Positions 63,801 through 64,000 of a DNA stretch of 64,000 bases are shown in pieces; positions within the stretch are counted from its first letter, which is position 1, and each line of letters starts with the position of its first letter. The notes under the pieces were generated by a model. It was not told the origin of the DNA and did not search any database. It was given only the letters and a program-made list of their open reading frames with translations. This DNA comes from Oxalobacteraceae bacterium (GTDB lineage Bacteria; Pseudomonadota; Gammaproteobacteria; Burkholderiales; Burkholderiaceae_D). Made by a program: the position numbers and the translations under genes. The stretch is taken from assembly GCA_013284265.1 (NCBI GenBank), contig JABTBR010000008.1:95537-159536 (forward strand), given 5' to 3'.

Positions 63801-64000
63801 ACTTCATTCCCAAACCCATCGAGGTGGAGGACATGCTGACGGTGATCGAACATTACCTGCCGGCGCGCCGCGGCGCCATGCGGTCAGCGCCTGCGCACCG
63901 GGCGGCGCAGCCGCTGGTGTCGGCCTTGGCGGCGGTGGCGGCGGTGGCGCAAGAATCGGCGCCGGTGGAGGTGCCTGTGCCGGTGGAGGTGCCTGTGCCG
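60809..64000 (+). CDS. Hybrid sensor histidine kinase, 3' end outside the window
   Basis: At least 1064 codons are visible and the frame is still open at the edge. Order: membrane helix (ATSVTSILMIAMITVVQM), a Cache-type periplasmic sensor to about residue 275, a second helix (WGLIAALLAATLIGWLTARL), HAMP, and PAS (FAPNAIVVVDGAGRIETFNR). The kinase core follows with NMSHEIRTPMN (His519), INLASNAIKFTETG, DTGIGI and GGTGLGL. Receiver 1 is centred on D808 (LADWHM) and receiver 2 on D951 (LMDMQMP). The tail becomes alanine/proline-rich with a tandem repeat; a phosphotransfer domain may lie beyond the edge. AAGGATGAC precedes the ATG. Confidence 0.93.
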   Translation, partial: MKPLGIKAKVALATSVTSILMIAMITVVQMQRMREDFSRVLFSQQTALINRTAEELDDKLSLLQDVITLAARNLPRQLLDHPDPPAGLRAYFGDRVILAMFDDVLLLDTRGQVIADLPSSPGRVGVNVADRAYFQQVMRTGRPMISEPVIGKTNKKPVVQVVAPILNEQGQVTGMLLGVLRLYKDNLLGHLRKAKVGDTGYYFAVTRAATPLYVLHPDPARLLQPRPPNPNPATTRALKERFEGTVISANSSGLRALNSYKSLKSVDWVLGASLPVDEAFEPFNGVLERLAIWGLIAALLAATLIGWLTARLLAPLVRLRNAIVRLRADTRDFSPLAVHTQDEVGQLTMAFNSLMDERLAADARLHSQIEFAPNAIVVVDGAGRIETFNREAERCFGYRRADIVGQQLETLLPERLRVQHAAQRQRFSQGGPGAEPVRMGGEAGLPALRADGSEFPAEISLSTIHTDQGSKTLAMVTDITVRRTLQLEAAARAIELERERDRAEAANRAKTDFVANMSHEIRTPMNAVLGMVNLLGTTPLNAQQRKYLAMLRSSGQSLMEILNDVLDFSKIEARRMELVPVGFSLDESINTLSTIMSMNAGMKELELAISVAPEVPRHLHGDALRLQQILINLASNAIKFTETGEVVVRISLTSSIGDAVVLRFEVSDTGIGITEAQKAQLFNAFSQGDESITRRFGGTGLGLAITRRLIELMGGRIAVESAATGGTLFWFHLPFQVLPEPQEGLQPDALGPQRVLVADDNRTSRELIAALLRSWGWHADEADNGADAVDLLRQHQAGGTPYDVVLADWHMAGSGGLSAARALRQAAGGTKQTIIVTVNAFARVQLEDISSAPETDAVLVKPVTAGHLLDALRQAMLARDELAELPPLQPDFGQRLRGAHFLLVEDNPQNQAVARGLLEYAGATLDVVGDGRQAVERMRSGASAYDLVLMDMQMPVMDGFSATRALRQELGLTLPVIAMTAAVLESERERCIAAGISDFIPKPIEVEDMLTVIEHYLPARRGAMRSAPAHRAAQPLVSALAAVAAVAQESAPVEVPVPVEVPVP
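63962..64000. repeat. 18-base tandem repeat in the kinase linker
   Basis: CCGGTGGAGGTGCCTGTG occurs twice exactly and continues with CCG at the edge, encoding repeated PVEVPV. It lies after receiver 2 and looks like an expandable linker. The number of copies cannot be seen because the window ends here. Confidence 0.85.

Overview
The window is high-GC, densely coded bacterial DNA. Gene content and order point to a betaproteobacterium of the Oxalobacteraceae type (Massilia, Duganella or Janthinobacterium-like). The signs are a leucine-degradation locus with liu genes, an rsmI-lpoA-yraN-diaA-dolP block, lipB-lipA with a nearby YbeD protein, a DUF3034 outer-membrane protein and a caa3-like cytochrome oxidase operon. 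The genus is inferred from gene families only.

Region by region. 1-3.2 kb (minus strand): a peptidoglycan-recycling operon of a GntR regulator, murQ, an AmpG-like permease and the start of a lipoprotein gene, facing a dadA-like D-amino-acid dehydrogenase. 4.9-16.5 kb (plus strand): a ychJ-like gene, then liuB and liuC, a complete bioA-F-D-B set, liuD, a ghrA-like reductase and liuE. This places biotin synthesis inside the locus for the biotin-dependent methylcrotonyl-CoA carboxylase. 16.6-22.9 kb: a type VI secretion cassette of VgrG, lipase effector, Tli4-like immunity protein and PAAR tip, without sheath or baseplate genes, followed by tRNA-Pro(TGG). 23.1-28.7 kb: a TonB-like proline-rich protein, the rsmI/lpoA/yraN/diaA/dolP envelope block and a thioredoxin-like protein. 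28.7-34 kb: DUF3034 protein, ECF sigma factor with RskA-like anti-sigma, an exported truncated haemoglobin, a PaaI-type thioesterase and a cyclooxygenase-like haem peroxidase.

34-37.5 kb is an accessory island with more A+T. It holds a translationally coupled DUF262 plus HEPN-nuclease pair (candidate defence system), a small lipoprotein and an alpha/beta hydrolase without its nucleophile. 37.8-46 kb: LysE exporter and AraC regulator, the cytochrome oxidase operon, a VapBC-type toxin-antitoxin pair and a glutathione transferase gene between near-identical short direct repeats. 46-53.3 kb: lipA, lipB, a GST/LysR divergent pair, ybeD, and a coiled-coil/DUF2491/Gly-rich membrane-protein operon beside a phage CII-like regulator. 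53.8-64 kb: a FecR/DUF6600 protein with long Gln-Pro repeats, a LysE exporter, DUF808 and YiaA-type membrane proteins, a PAS-GGDEF-EAL protein and a hybrid histidine kinase that runs off the end.

A family of compound palindromic intergenic repeats occurs at six loci (about 3.4, 12.3, 23.9, 31.2, 48.1 and 53.7 kb). The outer arms are conserved. The inner arms differ between copies but stay self-complementary, so the fold rather than the sequence seems to be preserved. The most novel-looking items are this repeat family, the DUF262-HEPN pair, the bacterial cyclooxygenase-like peroxidase with an altered distal residue, and the T6SS lipase cassette.
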